Of a stretch of 64,000 nt of DNA, positions 1-11,577 are shown in pieces (the stretch's first letter is position 1; each line of letters opens with the position of its first letter). The stretch comes from Epiperipatus broadwayi (Eukaryota; Onychophora; Udeonychophora; Euonychophora; Peripatidae), in assembly GCA_028023455.1 (NCBI GenBank), contig JAQFVV010012400.1, forward strand, positions 15,925,490-15,989,489, written 5' to 3'. Under the pieces are notes generated by a model. That model made no database searches. It was not told where the DNA came from and worked only from the letters and a program-made list of their open reading frames with translations. The translations under genes were made by a program, and so were the position numbers.

Positions 1-479
1 AAATGCAAGATGATGCTAATGAAAATTGCACAAATAATTTCACTTTAATTCTCGGGAAGAATCAAATAATAAATCACTGCCTTCCAAAAATATTTCCTTT
101 ATCATTTCTCCATCTGCGATAGATTTCTCATATATTATAATCCAACTATTGCTACCTAAGATTTAAAATTGAAACAATAAAATGCAATTGTCAGCTAGAT
201 GTTTGAGATTTATATTCTTTCAACATTTGTTTGCTTAATATATATTTTTAATTAATAATCAGTATCAAAAATTACAATGTATCTGTATGTTTTTAAAGTA
301 TCTTTTTTTTTTTTTGCACTTGTTTTAGACATTATACCCTTCTTTTAAAACATGATAAAATACTACTTTTACCTTAGTAGTTTTATAAGTAGAAAAGTGG
401 ACTTAGATAGTGAGGTACAACACAGATTCCAATGTGTTGTTGCTGCTTTTAACAAGTTAAAAGATATAATATTTCATCA
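1..479. other. AT-rich sequence, no gene seen
   Basis: No open reading frame or recognisable repeat was found. A 14-T run lies near 302. The stretch leads directly into the LINE relic that follows. Confidence 0.5.
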
Positions 480-1016
480 CAGGAAAATAACTATGTAAAG
501 CCCTTATTTTACTTAATTTATTGAATGGAAGTGAGGTTTGGCACACTATTGACACAATACAAAAATATTAGAAACGTTTCACTTAAGGATGTTCTCTAAA
601 AATTTTAAAAATATGATGGTAAATCATGAAGCCAATCATTATTCTAAAGCCATCCCTTCGATGAATGAACAATGCAAGAATTCCTAAAAAAGTGATTATG
701 GTGAACTTGAGTATGATTTTTGTGGGAGAGGTAGACTGCCTCTGCATTATGAGGATTACCTCAAAAACATTCTAAAGAAGAGCAATGTCAATTGAATCCA
801 TTTGAAAGATATGGCAGAGGATAGAATATATTGAAGTATACAATTCAACATGGTATTGAAGAATTTCAGAAAAAAAAAAGGTTTATGCTGAAGAAATTAA
901 AACACAACATCACAAAATGTCAAGTTAAACAAAGAAGTGGATTAGCATGTTCTATATGTAGATGTATTTGTGTTTCACAGGTTGGTTTGTATAATCATTG
1001 CAAAAATCATTTCTAA
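480..1016 (+). pseudogene. 3' end of a LINE ORF2 (C-terminal region and zinc finger), decayed
   Basis: The plus strand, read through several frame changes, gives the tail typical of non-LTR retrotransposon polymerases in invertebrates. Segments resembling 'RIPKK', 'YEDYLKN' and 'LKKSN' near 660-790 match the region after the reverse transcriptase where 'GRP..RYKD..K..L' is normally found. The last 61 codons (831-1016) are open and end in a C2H2-like finger: CSIC near 945-959 and H-x3-H near 999-1013, followed by a stop. That finger is a usual terminus of these LINE proteins. No reverse transcriptase domain precedes it, so this is a 5'-truncated copy, as LINE insertions usually are. The family (Jockey- or RTE-like) is not resolved. 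The gene is dead: frames change several times. Confidence 0.6.
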
Positions 1017-2336
1017 AGCAGTTTATTTTCTTTTTCCTTGGAGTTGGAATGACCATACTAGTTTACCAGTGGCTGCTATATAGAGATAAATACTGTGATA
1101 AAAAAATATTAAAATTGGCAATAATAACTATACATTTGTCACAATAAAAACAAGAAATTGATAGAACTGTTGCAATGTACCATGAGTGAATAGTGCAACA
1201 AGTATTACATTTGATATATTTCAAATCAAAACATATTTTTAAAAAGGCAAAAATAGATACTTATGAAAATCAATTAATTACTTGCTTATCAAATCAATTT
1301 GAATTGACAATTTTGATAACTTAATAAAAATGTGTTTTGATAATTTTTGAAAATTAATTTTTTGGTCCATAGGTAATTCAAAATCTATGACTTGACCAGC
1401 CCTTGTATGGATATTATTATCAAAATGTTTCTTTGTCTCTTCAACATACTTTCTAAACATGTAGACTGCAAATATCATTGCCATAAATCTAACAAACATG
1501 CAACCATTCTTCTAATTTGTTTCTCTTTCACAACTCCTCACCATATCACTTAAATGTGATGCAACATAAAATGGTTTTTTAATTCTGAGCGTAGGCGATA
1601 TATATAGGAACTCTGTTATCAAGCTGAACATTCTCTCTCTTCAAAATCATTATATAATGAAAATCATCTTTTTCTCACTTCTTATTAACTAATTACTTTC
1701 CCAGCCCTAATTCACTTACTTTTTTCCTTCTAATTTTAATAAAAATTATTTCATTAGTTCCATTATTACTCATAATCCCCAATTTTGTTATTAAAATCTC
1801 CTCTTTTACTTTTTATACATTTAAATTTCTCCATACAATTTTTATCTTCTCTTTCAACATTCTATGCTCCAAAATAGTGTTTAATGCTCTCTCATCCCCA
1901 CAAAAACTGCATCTACAATCCAAATCCATATTTCATTTTTGTTTTCTTTCTCTGATATCTAAAGTTCCTGCCCTTGCATTAAATAGCAATAAGCCCCTTT
2001 TAATTATAAGAATATAAGATAATTTATATATTTTTTATTCTTATATGTTTTTCATAACTCTACTTATTGTTTTTTTAATTAACTCATCTATCCTTTCTCT
2101 TATTTCCTATATTTCTTATGTAAATGCATGAAATTATCTTTTAACTCTGATTTTGTAAAATCTTTTATGCCAATATGTTTATTATTCTTTCCACATAAGC
2201 CAATAAAACATTATTTTCATTGATATTTTGTAATTTTTCAAATATTTTAAATTTATTTTTAATTCCATTCATTAAAAAAAATGTCCACTTCATTTCATCT
2301 TAAACAGTCTTACCATTCTTAATTTACTAACCGATG
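1017..2336. other. AT-rich spacer, no firm gene
   Basis: A minus-strand open stretch of 73 codons at 1278-1499 has no motif I recognise. From about 1620 the plus strand is strongly pyrimidine-rich (T and C), a bias that continues to about 3500. This fits the minus-strand LINE relic next door extending into it, but no domain could be read here with confidence. Confidence 0.35.
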
Positions 2337-2828
2337 TATATCTTCTTTTTTTTTACACTATTTAAAATTGACGAGATCAGCAACCATTACAAACACATCA
2401 TTTCCAAATGTTAAAGCATTCACAATCACCTCTTTCCAAATCATTCTACACACCTTATATTTATTATATAAGAAATGTGCCAGATTTTAATCAATTCCTA
2501 TTTTCTCTCTCTTCTTTTCAACTCCAATTCCCAACTATCTATATAATTTCTCTTGACATTTAACAAAGTACTTAAAAATCTATATTTCTTTTGTATTTTG
2601 TTAAATGTCAAGAGAAATTATATAGATAGTTGGGAATTGGAGTTGAAAAGAAGAGAGAAAAAATAGGAATTGATTAAAATCTGGCACATTTCTTATATAA
2701 TATATATAAGGTGTGTAGAATGATTTGGAAAGAGGTGATTGTGAATGCTTTAACATTTGGAAATGATGTGTTTGTAATGGTTGGTGAACTCGTCAATTTT
2801 TAAATAATGTAAAAAAAAAAAAGATATA
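2337..2828. repeat. Long near-perfect inverted repeat (hairpin, ~235-bp arms)
   Basis: Bases 2337-2571 are the reverse complement of 2593-2828 with only scattered mismatches (about 96% by eye) and a spacer of about 21 bases. Corresponding landmarks are 'gacgagatcagcaaccatta' on the left and 'taatggttggtgaactcgtc' on the right. The left arm on the minus strand reads 'ALTFGNDVFVM', which resembles the LINE reverse transcriptase A-x-[FY]-x-D-D box. The hairpin is therefore probably an inverted duplication of LINE sequence. If transcribed, it would fold into a long double-stranded RNA. Confidence 0.85.
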
Positions 2829-2839
2829 TTTCTTCAAAT

Positions 2840-3540
2840 CAAATATCTTCCATTTTTCATCCTTCAGTTTTACTCTTCCTATTAAATATTAAGGTCTTAT
2901 ATGTTTCTTCACTGAATTTAATTTGCATACTTCATTCTGCCTCTTTATACTTTTCTAATAATAACTCCATATACTTTACATTATTTGCAAAAAGAAAAAA
3001 AAAGACCCATCAGCTATAATCAAAAAAAAAAAGGTTGCCATATTTTATATTCTCCTGATTCCAACTATTGAAATCCTTACTCTTATTATCTAATGTATCT
3101 AGCTCAAACTCCAATTCTCTTAGAAACAAAATAAGGATAATGCATCCTTGTTTCAAGCCAAATTCAAATTTAACATATACTGATTCCATATTTCATAATT
3201 GATATTTATAAAAATCAGTCTTGTAAAAACTCATAATCTTTTAAATAAGTCTATATTTACTCCCATATTTTCAAGATTTTTCTAACATTGATAAGCTTTT
3301 CCCATATCTAATAGTGCAATAAATAATGTTTTATTTTTTTACACTTCAATGAACTGAGATACAATAAATAACTAATTTTCTAACCTTCTCCCTGTATAAA
3401 ATTCATTCTGAATTGCTCCTAAGAATTCAATCTCTTCCATTAATGTCCTAACAACTGGATTAAAATATATATGATGATAAGCCATAATCAACTGTAGTTT
3501 GAGCTGCCATCTGTTGACTACTATGAAAACTAAACTTAAA
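2840..3540 (-). pseudogene. LINE reverse transcriptase relic
   Basis: Minus-strand reading with frame changes gives a run of reverse transcriptase landmarks in the right order. A segment like 'GFR.GRRLE' lies near 3385-3430. 'LLDMGKAY' near 3290-3315 stands where LINE enzymes have 'DLEKAYD'. 'KQGCI' near 3130-3160 replaces 'RQGC.LSP'. 'FANNVKYMELLLEK' near 2945-2995 replaces 'FADD', so both catalytic aspartates are lost. Stops and frameshifts break every part, so it cannot make protein. The clade is uncertain. Its downstream end runs into the hairpin at 2337-2828, which may be a rearranged piece of the same or a similar LINE. Confidence 0.6.
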
Positions 3541-3874
3541 AAAAATACAATTAATAGTTTTTAGAAATTTAATGAAAGTGTCACTTGATTTCAATCCACA
3601 CATGTATAGACATAAATGATAAAAAAAATGACTGTATTAAATATGATATTCTGAAGAAATTTAAGTTAAAGTAATAATGATAAAAATTGTAATGTAAGCT
3701 TTGAAAATTAATATTAAAATGTATATATATAAAGTGTGCAAAAGTAAACTAAATTGACTAAAGTAAAGGAAAAGACTTCATTTTTGTTTTAAGCAATAGT
3801 GTTAACCTCTCTCTATTCCAACATACAAACGCAATGTTTTTTATTCTATCTCAATATTTATTAATCTATGTAGT
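3541..3874. other. AT-rich spacer
   Basis: No reading frame, repeat or RNA feature was recognised here. Confidence 0.4.
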
Positions 3875-4035
3875 TTAACACAGTGGTAGAGCGGAGGAAC
3901 CAATATTTATAGATTTCCGAATCATTCTCACTCGGCTAAGGAAATTTTGATCAATTGAATGAAAACATTGAGTTTAACCTATCCCTTTGGTGCTCATGTG
4001 TCACATAGCATCCGAAACAAGGAATCATTGAATTA
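3875..4035 (+). mobile_element. tRNA-derived SINE-like repeat
   Basis: The segment 'cagtggtagagcgg' near 3881-3894 resembles an RNA polymerase III A box of a tRNA-like promoter. About 35 bases on, 'tccgaatcattctcactcgg' resembles a degenerate B box and tRNA 3' half. A non-tRNA body follows, up to about 4035. Spacing fits a SINE head. No copy with intact boxes is present in the window for comparison, so this is a moderate call. Confidence 0.5.
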
Positions 4036-4752
4036 TTAACACATTATTTTCTTATTGTATTCTTTTTGGCAGCCTCTTTTCAAAGTCTTTTTTAAATTGA
4101 ATTTAAACAACATGATTATATATTTTAAAATTAAGATACCTATACAGTCAACTAATAGCAAAATAAATCAAAAAAAAAAAGTTCATACTGAGGTAATAAA
4201 AAAAAACCATACACAAAACAATTTCCAGACCTAGAGGAAGTCGAGGGACTAATCTGTTTACATTGCAGAACTTTCTCTTTAACATATCACAATATTGGAG
4301 GACTAGTTGTTCAGAGAGGTATTAATTTGGTAGAAATGATTGTTTTTGTTCATCTTATGGAAGCCAAATCAAACCCATCTTCTTCCTAAATGAATAATTA
4401 AATCTCTTGCTGCACCACTTAAGAAAAAATCATTCAAATTTTTAATAACAGATTAGCAAACAGAAATACAAGCAGATAGTATTTAAATATGACAAATTGG
4501 AAAATTCTTTAAAATTTTCATTATCAGAATTACTAACTGATGATTTGCTACTGAATTAAAAGGATCGTTTTCACAATCGACATAATTCATAGCAATTGAA
4601 AGCAGAAACTAACAGCAATTTACATTTACATATAATCAAATATTGGTATTATTGCTATGTCTCATTAATGTTGTAAGACATTCATTAAAATTCATGATGT
4701 AGCTCTAAATTCGAAAAGCTAAACTGAATTGTATTAAGGTGACATCAAACTT
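4036..4752. other. AT-rich spacer
   Basis: No gene or repeat was recognised, apart from short A runs near 4170-4205. Confidence 0.4.
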
Positions 4753-4840
4753 TGGTGGCTGAGTGCTCAGGACAGCTGCCTTACAAGCAGTTGTCCCAGG
4801 TTTGCGGTTCGCTTCCAGAGCCAGAAACAATTTAATTTAA
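4753..4840 (+). mobile_element. tRNA-derived SINE head
   Basis: 'tggctgagtgctc' (about 4756) matches the pol III A-box consensus TRGYNNARNNGG apart from the last bases. 'ggttcgcttcc' (about 4806) matches the B-box GGTTCGANTCC with one change. Their spacing is that of a tRNA gene. Local GC is far above the flanks. The acceptor ends do not pair convincingly and an AT-rich tail follows, so a SINE is more likely than a working tRNA. Confidence 0.65.
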
Positions 4841-6936
4841 TCATAGTTGTCCGATTATTCAAGTTGCCTCCAAGCAAATAATTTAAAACGCTTTATAAAC
4901 CTCTGATGCAATTTCAAATCCTTTTGAGAATATAAAATAATGATTCAAAAAGAATAGAAGTTGGTTTTCTTATTTTTTAAAAAAGGAATCCTATAAATTG
5001 TGGGCATATTAAGAAATAATTTGGATAATTCAATTATTTCTGACAATTCAAATCATCAATTCAGAAGGGTAAATCTTGAGATTCTCCACTCATTTTCAGA
5101 AATTTTAAATATTTCTCTGCATCTTCCAAAACAAATTTCTTCTACCCATATTACCATTAAGTATATACTACTTGTCAAAATTTGCTTTTTAATGAAAGAT
5201 TTTTTTTAAAAAATTGATTTAAAAGTTATGGCACTTTTTTTTCTATGAATTTTTTTATTTACTATTTTTGTTTATTCAACTAATTTCACAATAACAGTAA
5301 ATAATCAAAATTTTAAATAAAGAAGAATACTTCCTTGTTTATAAAGTTATAAAATACTTGAATATTATTTTATTCCAAAAAAATTGTTTGTTTAATAAAT
5401 TAAGTTTCACATTACTCCATTAATCGTTTATATCAGACAGTAGCTTCCAGTACATATAATTATTTATGACTTCTTTTTTAAAAGTAAAAAAAAAACAGCA
5501 TAAAAATTATGTTTGTTCACGATCATTTTAAAGTTTTAGTTTTATAGTGTCCTTTTTTAAAATGAAATGAAGATCCTTCAATAATGGTCATACAAAGTGG
5601 TTGAAATATTGGGCAGTTAATTACGATGCAAATAATATTGTATTGTTTTTTAAAAAATAAACCAATGAGTATTGTGGAAGTATTGAAAAGAAAAAGCAGT
5701 AATATATATATGGTGAAGATCTAATTAATTACACAATGACTGGTTGGACATTCATTTGCTGATCATTATGCTATCCAATTTAATATTAGAAGCTGTCATG
5801 ACTTTAAGGTAAAATGAATTCAAGGCAGCATATTTGTTCACAAGTAGAGGTTAAAATCAAATATTATTATTACTGATATCTAGTAACTAATGATTAAACA
5901 ATACTTCAATATGGTGAAGAGATCTGTCAAAGATAGATAAAGTAAACTACACACCATTGTTGTCAGTGGTAGTTTGTAGCTGCTTGTCACCTTTTTAATG
6001 TTTCTCTCTACAATGACTTTTATTGTTATTGTATTATGAAAATATTTTACACACAATGAAAAATGTAAACAATATACTGTATTTCTTTTAAATGACTATA
6101 TAATCATATAGAAAGAATACAATATACGCCTTTTATTATTCTTTAGTTTGAATCTAAAACATTTCAAGAATCTTACTGGAAAGACAAAAGTGCCATTACC
6201 AAGTAGATTACAATATGATATTACAAATGGGTAAGATCATTTTATTTATTATTCCCTTTCTATATATAAAATAATTAATTAAATGCAATTTTTTTAAACA
6301 TGATATGAAGAGAGCAGATGAATTTACCTTTTCAAAAAACAAAAAATCATATTCATGTCCATATATATATATGCATAGGAAATATTGTGGAAATAGACTA
6401 ATCTTCATAGATTTGCTATGAATAGTTTCCTTCCACAGTGTTTCATATATGTATAAAATATTAATTATTATATATATGTGAGTTCTCTGACCGCAATCAT
6501 ACTTGATCATTGTATGTCATCTTTTGCCATTGCTTGCGACCCCATCCCTAACAAACACAATTTAAAGGCTACATTACAAACTTTTACTACTCATAAATTA
6601 TGTCTTATCTTTACATAACCACGTATTCATTTAGCATACAGTTTTCCACAGATCATTGTGTAAACAATTACTTACCAAAATAAAATAAGAAAACATTTGT
6701 TTCAAGTATACACTGAGTATACCTTAGATTCATGCATGCATATGCTGTATCCTGATGAGTGTTTATAGATAATGAGTCATAATTACAATTCAGTACTTGT
6801 TTCTCATCTCTCTTTTAGTTGCTTTGTAAAACATGTTGCCAGTTTTTTAATTTGACAATTAAAGATAGCATGATGAAAAGAAAAAGGAATTTTTTGGCCA
6901 CTGTTCGACCAATTCATAAAATTTGTTATAAATATA
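4841..6936. other. AT-rich intergenic or intronic sequence
   Basis: Only short, biased open stretches occur, with no domain signature. Short TA repeats lie near 5703, 6361 and 6460. Nothing else is supported. Confidence 0.4.
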
Positions 6937-6996
6937 GATTTGAACTCAGGCTTTCAAGCAACCTTCAACTATTCACACTATCTCATACTACTGATT
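6937..6996 (-). mobile_element. tRNA-like SINE head, inverted partner of 7230-7298
   Basis: The reverse complement contains 'gagttcaaatc', a B-box-like sequence, preceded by 'atagtgtgaatagttg'. The same arrangement occurs on the plus strand about 290 bases away with around 85% identity over 60 bases. Confidence 0.55.
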
Positions 6997-7229
6997 TGGG
7001 ATTTGGGCATTCTATCATCAGATTTTCAATGGTGTGGATGGCTGAAGAATTGGAGGTTAGAGTAGATTGAAACCTGTCCATTAAAGTATAAAGATTTGCT
7101 ATCTTAATATAAATTGAGCACTGATTATATATATGTGTGGAAGATGATAATCTGGACCAACTGATAAGTGCTAGTTCAGCATGAAATAGGTATATTAATG
7201 ATTATTTTCTATGTGTGTGGTCATGTGTA

Positions 7230-7298
7230 TCAGTAGTATTAAATAGTGTGGATAGTTGAAAGTTGCTTGAAAGTCTGAGTTCAAATCCCCTTATATTT
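7230..7298 (+). mobile_element. tRNA-like SINE head
   Basis: 'gagttcaaatcccc' near 7277-7290 is a good B-box core, preceded by 'atagtgtggatagttg'. It repeats 6937-6996 in inverted orientation. The pair frames a spacer of about 230 bases. Confidence 0.55.
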
Positions 7299-8481
7299 AC
7301 AATTAAGTTCCAGGTGTAAGAATGCCTGTATTTCAAATCTTAAAATTTGTTACAGTATCTTGTATATAGATGTGTCATAAATTTTAAAGAGAACTGATAT
7401 TTAAAACTGCTTGTATAAAATAATGAAATCACTCATGGCATTAACATTTATGTGACCAACACATATACCCATTACTGAAAACCAAATAATTATTGGTTTC
7501 AAAAAAAATTGCAGTTTGAATTATATTTTAATTGATAAAGAAAAAATAGATTTATTTATCCTTTAAGGAATTCTAATTTTAATCAATAGATAATACGTAA
7601 TATAAAATAATAATCCAATATAAATCACATGATGTTTTAGCATCAAAGAAATAGAATGAGCTTCAAGCCAATAATCTTTAGCTTTCAGATCTTTTGTGTT
7701 ATCATTACATTAAACCACATAGGCATTAAAAAGTAACTACTAAATTCTACAATTCGTAAAGATAAAGTATTTGACAGTCTCCAATATTTTGTTTAAGGAA
7801 CTAAAGAATGGGCATTCAGGAATCATCCAAAATGTGTTATGCATTGAGAAATCAGCCAGTTTATGTAAACCACCACATTAACTGAAGTCAAACAGCTCAT
7901 TAAAATAATAGCATATTGTATCTTTATTTATAATGTTGAAATAAGTTAGATTAATTTGTCGGCAACCTATCTTTACTGAAAAAATATTTCTAAAGAACTA
8001 AAAGTAACAGAGATAGTTCTATCTATCGCTGGTGCTGAATTACATTCGGAAATTTTAGAATATCTAAGCTCAATTCAAAAAAGTGAACAAAGTGAAAACT
8101 TTTTTTCACATAAAGTTTGAACTGTTGGGAATATATATCAGCTGAAGTTAACAAGCTTTGCAAGCATAATATCATTTACTATCAATTGTGACATTCAGAA
8201 ATTTTATGACATGCACAATTCATGGAGCTACTGTGATCAGCATGGCTATATGCACAACAACCTCAATGTGATTGTAATGCAATGAGTCATAAATATATGG
8301 TTGCTTCCTTAGTTCTAAATCCTAGACTTCAAGAAAAATATCTAGGATGACACTATGAAATAATGGTTCTTCCTTTAATACTGAAAACAATTGCTAATAT
8401 ACTATAGAATTGAATACTTAAATCTAAAAGACAAATAAGACAAAAATCGGTAATACATCTGCTGATAATTTTTTATATAAA
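7299..8481. other. AT-rich spacer
   Basis: No coding or structural feature was recognised. Base composition is slightly less AT-rich near 7800-8300, but every frame has stops. Confidence 0.4.
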
Positions 8482-8900
8482 ACAGGCAAAACTCTCCATA
8501 TAGTAGTGCCACTCAGTGCAAGCCAGGGTAATCAATGGATGCAAGAAGGTTTGTGCATAAAATCCCTATCTAGTGCCTACTCATCCAAGACTAGTTTCTG
8601 GCTTGTGGCTTTCATCAGTGAGGAGCCTTGGACCTAAGAGCATTGCATCTAGATCTTAGGATCTAATGCAACACTCCAGCAGTCACCTTTTATCTCTACT
8701 TAACTACAAAACTAATTGAAAACACAATATTTTCAATTCAAGCTCATTAGCTTATATAGTCATATTGGTCTGAACTCAGTTCAGTACCCATATATTTTGG
8801 TATCTTTGATTCTTTAATAATTGTAGCCACCACTATTCTATTGGGCAGGATTGGTATTAAACCACTAAAATCACATGATCACCATTTCTTATGATTTCTC
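8482..8900 (+). mobile_element. Long-TIR DNA element, copy B, truncated at the right
   Basis: The sequence parallels the copy at 40240-40781. Shared landmarks in order are 'agtgcaag', 'gtaatcaat', a shared 'catca.tgaggag' block, 'attggtctgaact' and 'ggattggtattaaacca' followed by 'aaaatcaca'. Similarity stops at about 8907, where retrotransposon LTR sequence begins, so the right terminal repeat is missing. See the entry at 40240 for the complete form. Confidence 0.65.
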
Positions 8901-8994
8901 AAACTTGTGGCAATAAAGTCAAACTTTAGTTATAAAAAACTGTTTCAAATTAATTGTTTCTGCTTGTATGATCACCTTTGCAACAACTGTAGCA
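8901..8994 (+). repeat. 5' LTR remnant of Ty3/gypsy element (3'-most 94 bp only)
   Basis: 'aacttgtggcaataaa' through '...actgtagca' matches the last 93 bases of the 3' LTR (16155-16247) with a handful of differences. It carries the AATAAA polyadenylation signal and ends in CA as LTRs do. The first ~467 bases of the LTR are missing. The junction with the DNA element at its left falls at 'aaacttg', which is also present at the matching place (40647) of the complete copy of that element. This suggests a microhomology-mediated deletion. Confidence 0.75.
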
Positions 8995-9219
8995 TTTGTG
9001 GTGGCTGTACATAGCAGAAAACTGGTGCAGTCCATTATAGGATTGAAATTTAACTGTAATTTTGTCTAGTAGTAGTCGGTGTTAGGATTTTGATCAGTAA
9101 CTAGAACTTTGTAGGCATAATAAGGTTAATTGGTAGGATAACTCAACCTATTGGAAAGTAGTTTAGTAACCAATAAAAAAAAATTAGTAATTATTAATTT
9201 GGATTAGAGAATTAAGATT

Positions 9220-10122
9220 ATGGCTGTGCCACAAGTGACAATAAATAAGTTTAATTTTAGTAATCCTGTTGATTTGCCAATTTTTTTTTTATTAATGGGA
9301 CTGTCGGTGGCACCATTAAGGTTGCCATGTTGTATTGTTATGCTGGGCAACAATTGATAGAAATCACAAATCGGCTATGTGATCATGAAGAAGCAAAAAA
9401 ATTGTTGTATCAAGTAGTAATTGAGAAACTAAATTATTTTAGTACCAAGAACCTTTAAGCATGTAGCATGGCTACATTTTAGGAATAGATGACAAAATAA
9501 AGTGGATCACATATGTGTCTATAATCAAACAATGACAGAGCTTGCTAAGGGCTGTAGTTATGGAGATGCATTAGAGGATAGTCTACTCAAACAATTACTT
9601 TGGGGGGTGTCTGATAGGCTTAGATAGCAGTTTCTAGACTTAAGAGACTTGTAATATGAGAAGGCAGTCAAAATGGGAGTAGTTCATGAGATTGTAATAG
9701 ACCAATCAAAAGAGTTTCGGAATTTTACTAATAATAACGAATGTAGTGCATTTATATGAAAAACTGAAATGAGCCTGCTAAGAGTAAGATGAAAAAACTT
9801 GTTTTCTACTGTTGTGCAAAAAAAAAAGATCACAAGAGTCTGTTGCAAAGTAGGTCATTTAGAGAAAGCATGTAGGGCTAATGGGAGAAAAGATCGTAGC
9901 ATCTCGCTAACTTTTCCAAAGGAAAACAAGCAAAAATGCAAGATTTATAATAACCAGATTACTCATAATAATAAAATTATAATGTCAGCAAAATTATTAA
10001 ATACAATTTTGAAAATGGAAATTGACAGCAGATCAGGTATGCCAATAACAACAGTCAAAGACTGGGATATGAATCCCCCTATATTAATGAGAACTAGTTT
10101 GAGAGTGGAAAGATGCTATTAG
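9220..10122 (+). pseudogene. Ty3/gypsy gag and protease, decayed
   Basis: A start codon at 9220 opens a short gag-like N-terminus. Frame-shifted segments follow, including 'MTELAKGCSYGDALEDSLL' near 9532-9588, which corresponds to the gag stretch '...LA..C.FG...D.LI'. Near 9838-9875 'CCKVGHLEKAC' is a CCHC zinc knuckle that has lost its first cysteine. Near 10012-10050 'MEIDSRSGMPI' stands where the retroviral-type aspartic protease has 'DSGSG'. The catalytic motif glycine is now arginine, so the protease would be inactive. The segment 'PVQGSLNP..DREWLEALGI' (about 10170-10240) is the usual protease-RT linker. Frameshifts and stops are frequent. This is the 5' half of the element bounded by the LTRs at 8901 and 15688. 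Confidence 0.75.
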
Positions 10123-10289
10123 GGAAAGTAGATGTAAGTATACAAATTTAAAAAAAAGATCCATAGGTTACCATTATATCCAGTGCAAGGAAGTCTTAAT
10201 CCTACTATAGATAGGGAATGGTTAGAGGCTCTGGGAATAAAAATATGTATGGTTAACAAGATTGCTATTGAGGAAGAAATAAATACACA

Positions 10290-11570
10290 AATTTACTTAA
10301 GAATATGGAGAGCCAAATTGTTATTACACCAGTAGATATAGCAAGCCCTGTGATTTGCAGGCCTAGAAAAGTTCCTTTTATACTACAAGCTAAAGTGGAA
10401 CAAGTGTTAAATAATTTAGTTAGTAAAGAAATATTGACACCAGTTGAGAAGGAAGAATGGGCCAATCCAATTGTAGTGATATCTAAACTAAATGGACAAA
10501 TTCAAATTTGTGGAGACTACCATAATACAGTAAATAAAAAAACCTTACAAAGAGTCAGAATATGGTGCTTAACATCAGAGAAATATTAGCTAATATGAAA
10601 AAGGCTAGTCAATTTGCTAAAACTGATTTGAGGGCTGTGTTTCATAAGATTACAGTTTTAAATGCATCTCTGAATTGTTAACGATCACTACTCACAAGGG
10701 GGTGTTTAACTATAATAGGCTGCCTTATGAAATTACCATTGCACCGAACATCTTCCAAGCCAAGATGGGCATGTTGTTCCAACAAATGGATAGTATAAGA
10801 CCTTATTTTGATAGGATTTTAATAGTTGCAAATTCAGAAAAGAAATTACATGAGTGACTTTTAAAAGTTTGTGATAAATTATCTAGTTTTGGAGCTAGAA
10901 TAAACCCAGAAAAATGTATCTGGATGATGACCGAAATAAAGTTCTTGAGACATATCATATCAAGCAAGGGAAAGAAACCAGACCCTCAGAAGATCATAGC
11001 TGTAACAGAAGCCCCAAGACCCAGAAGTGTCTGAGAACTACAGGCTTTTCTGGGACTTCTTAATTATTTTGAAACTTTTCTAAAGAAAAAAAAAGAGCAT
11101 ATAGCAACCATTGTATAATTTTTTTAAAAAAAGACCAAAAAATGGCATTGGGATCAAGCCCAAGAAAAAGCTTTTAGTGCTACAAAGGAATTGCTATCAG
11201 ATAGTTTATTAGTACACTATGACAGTAGCCTCAAACTGATGCTAACAACTGATGCAATGGACTTCAGGGTTGGAGTGATTTTAAGTTATACAGTAACCAA
11301 GGATGAGCAACCAAGTCTTCACTTCTAGAACACTAACCAAAGCAGAGCAAAACAACAGTCAGTTAGATAAAGAGGCACTGGCTATTATATTTACTGCGAA
11401 GAAATTCTACCAATACTTATATGGTTGACTATTCAAGATCTTTACCGATCGTAAGCTGCTGTTAGAAATATTGACTAAAAGTAAAACTGCATCAGATCAT
11501 GAACCCTAGAACATTACATTGGTTAAATTTATTAGCAGGTTATGACTTTGAGCTAAATTTAAAAAAAAAA
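10290..11570 (+). pseudogene. Ty3/gypsy reverse transcriptase and RNase H, decayed
   Basis: 10305-10589 is open and contains 'RPRKVPFILQAKVEQ', 'EILTPVE', 'EWANPIVV' and 'ICGDYHNTVN', the standard start of a Ty3/gypsy RT. After a frameshift come 'KTDLRAVFHKI', then 'THKGVFNYNRLPYEI' and 'IFQAKM'. The active-site box reads 'YFDRILI' where Y-x-D-D is required, so one catalytic aspartate is gone. Connection-domain landmarks follow ('NPEKC', 'LRHIISSKG', 'LQAFLGLLNYF'). RNase H landmarks are 'LMLTTDAMDF' and 'KIFTDRKLLL' near 11240-11460, then 'LNLLAGYDFEL'. Domain order protease-RT-RNase H-integrase places it in Ty3/gypsy. Several stops and frameshifts show an old, inactive copy. Confidence 0.85.
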
Positions 11571-11577
11571 AAAGTCA

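Noticed and set aside
1278-1499. Minus-strand open stretch of 73 codons ('RKYVEETKKHFDNN')
   Set aside because: It looks more protein-like than most, and a retroelement integrase flavour was considered, but no defining motif is present and no neighbouring domain supports it.
4753-4840. Functional tRNA gene
   Set aside because: A and B boxes are good, but acceptor and anticodon stems do not pair convincingly and a SINE-like tail follows.
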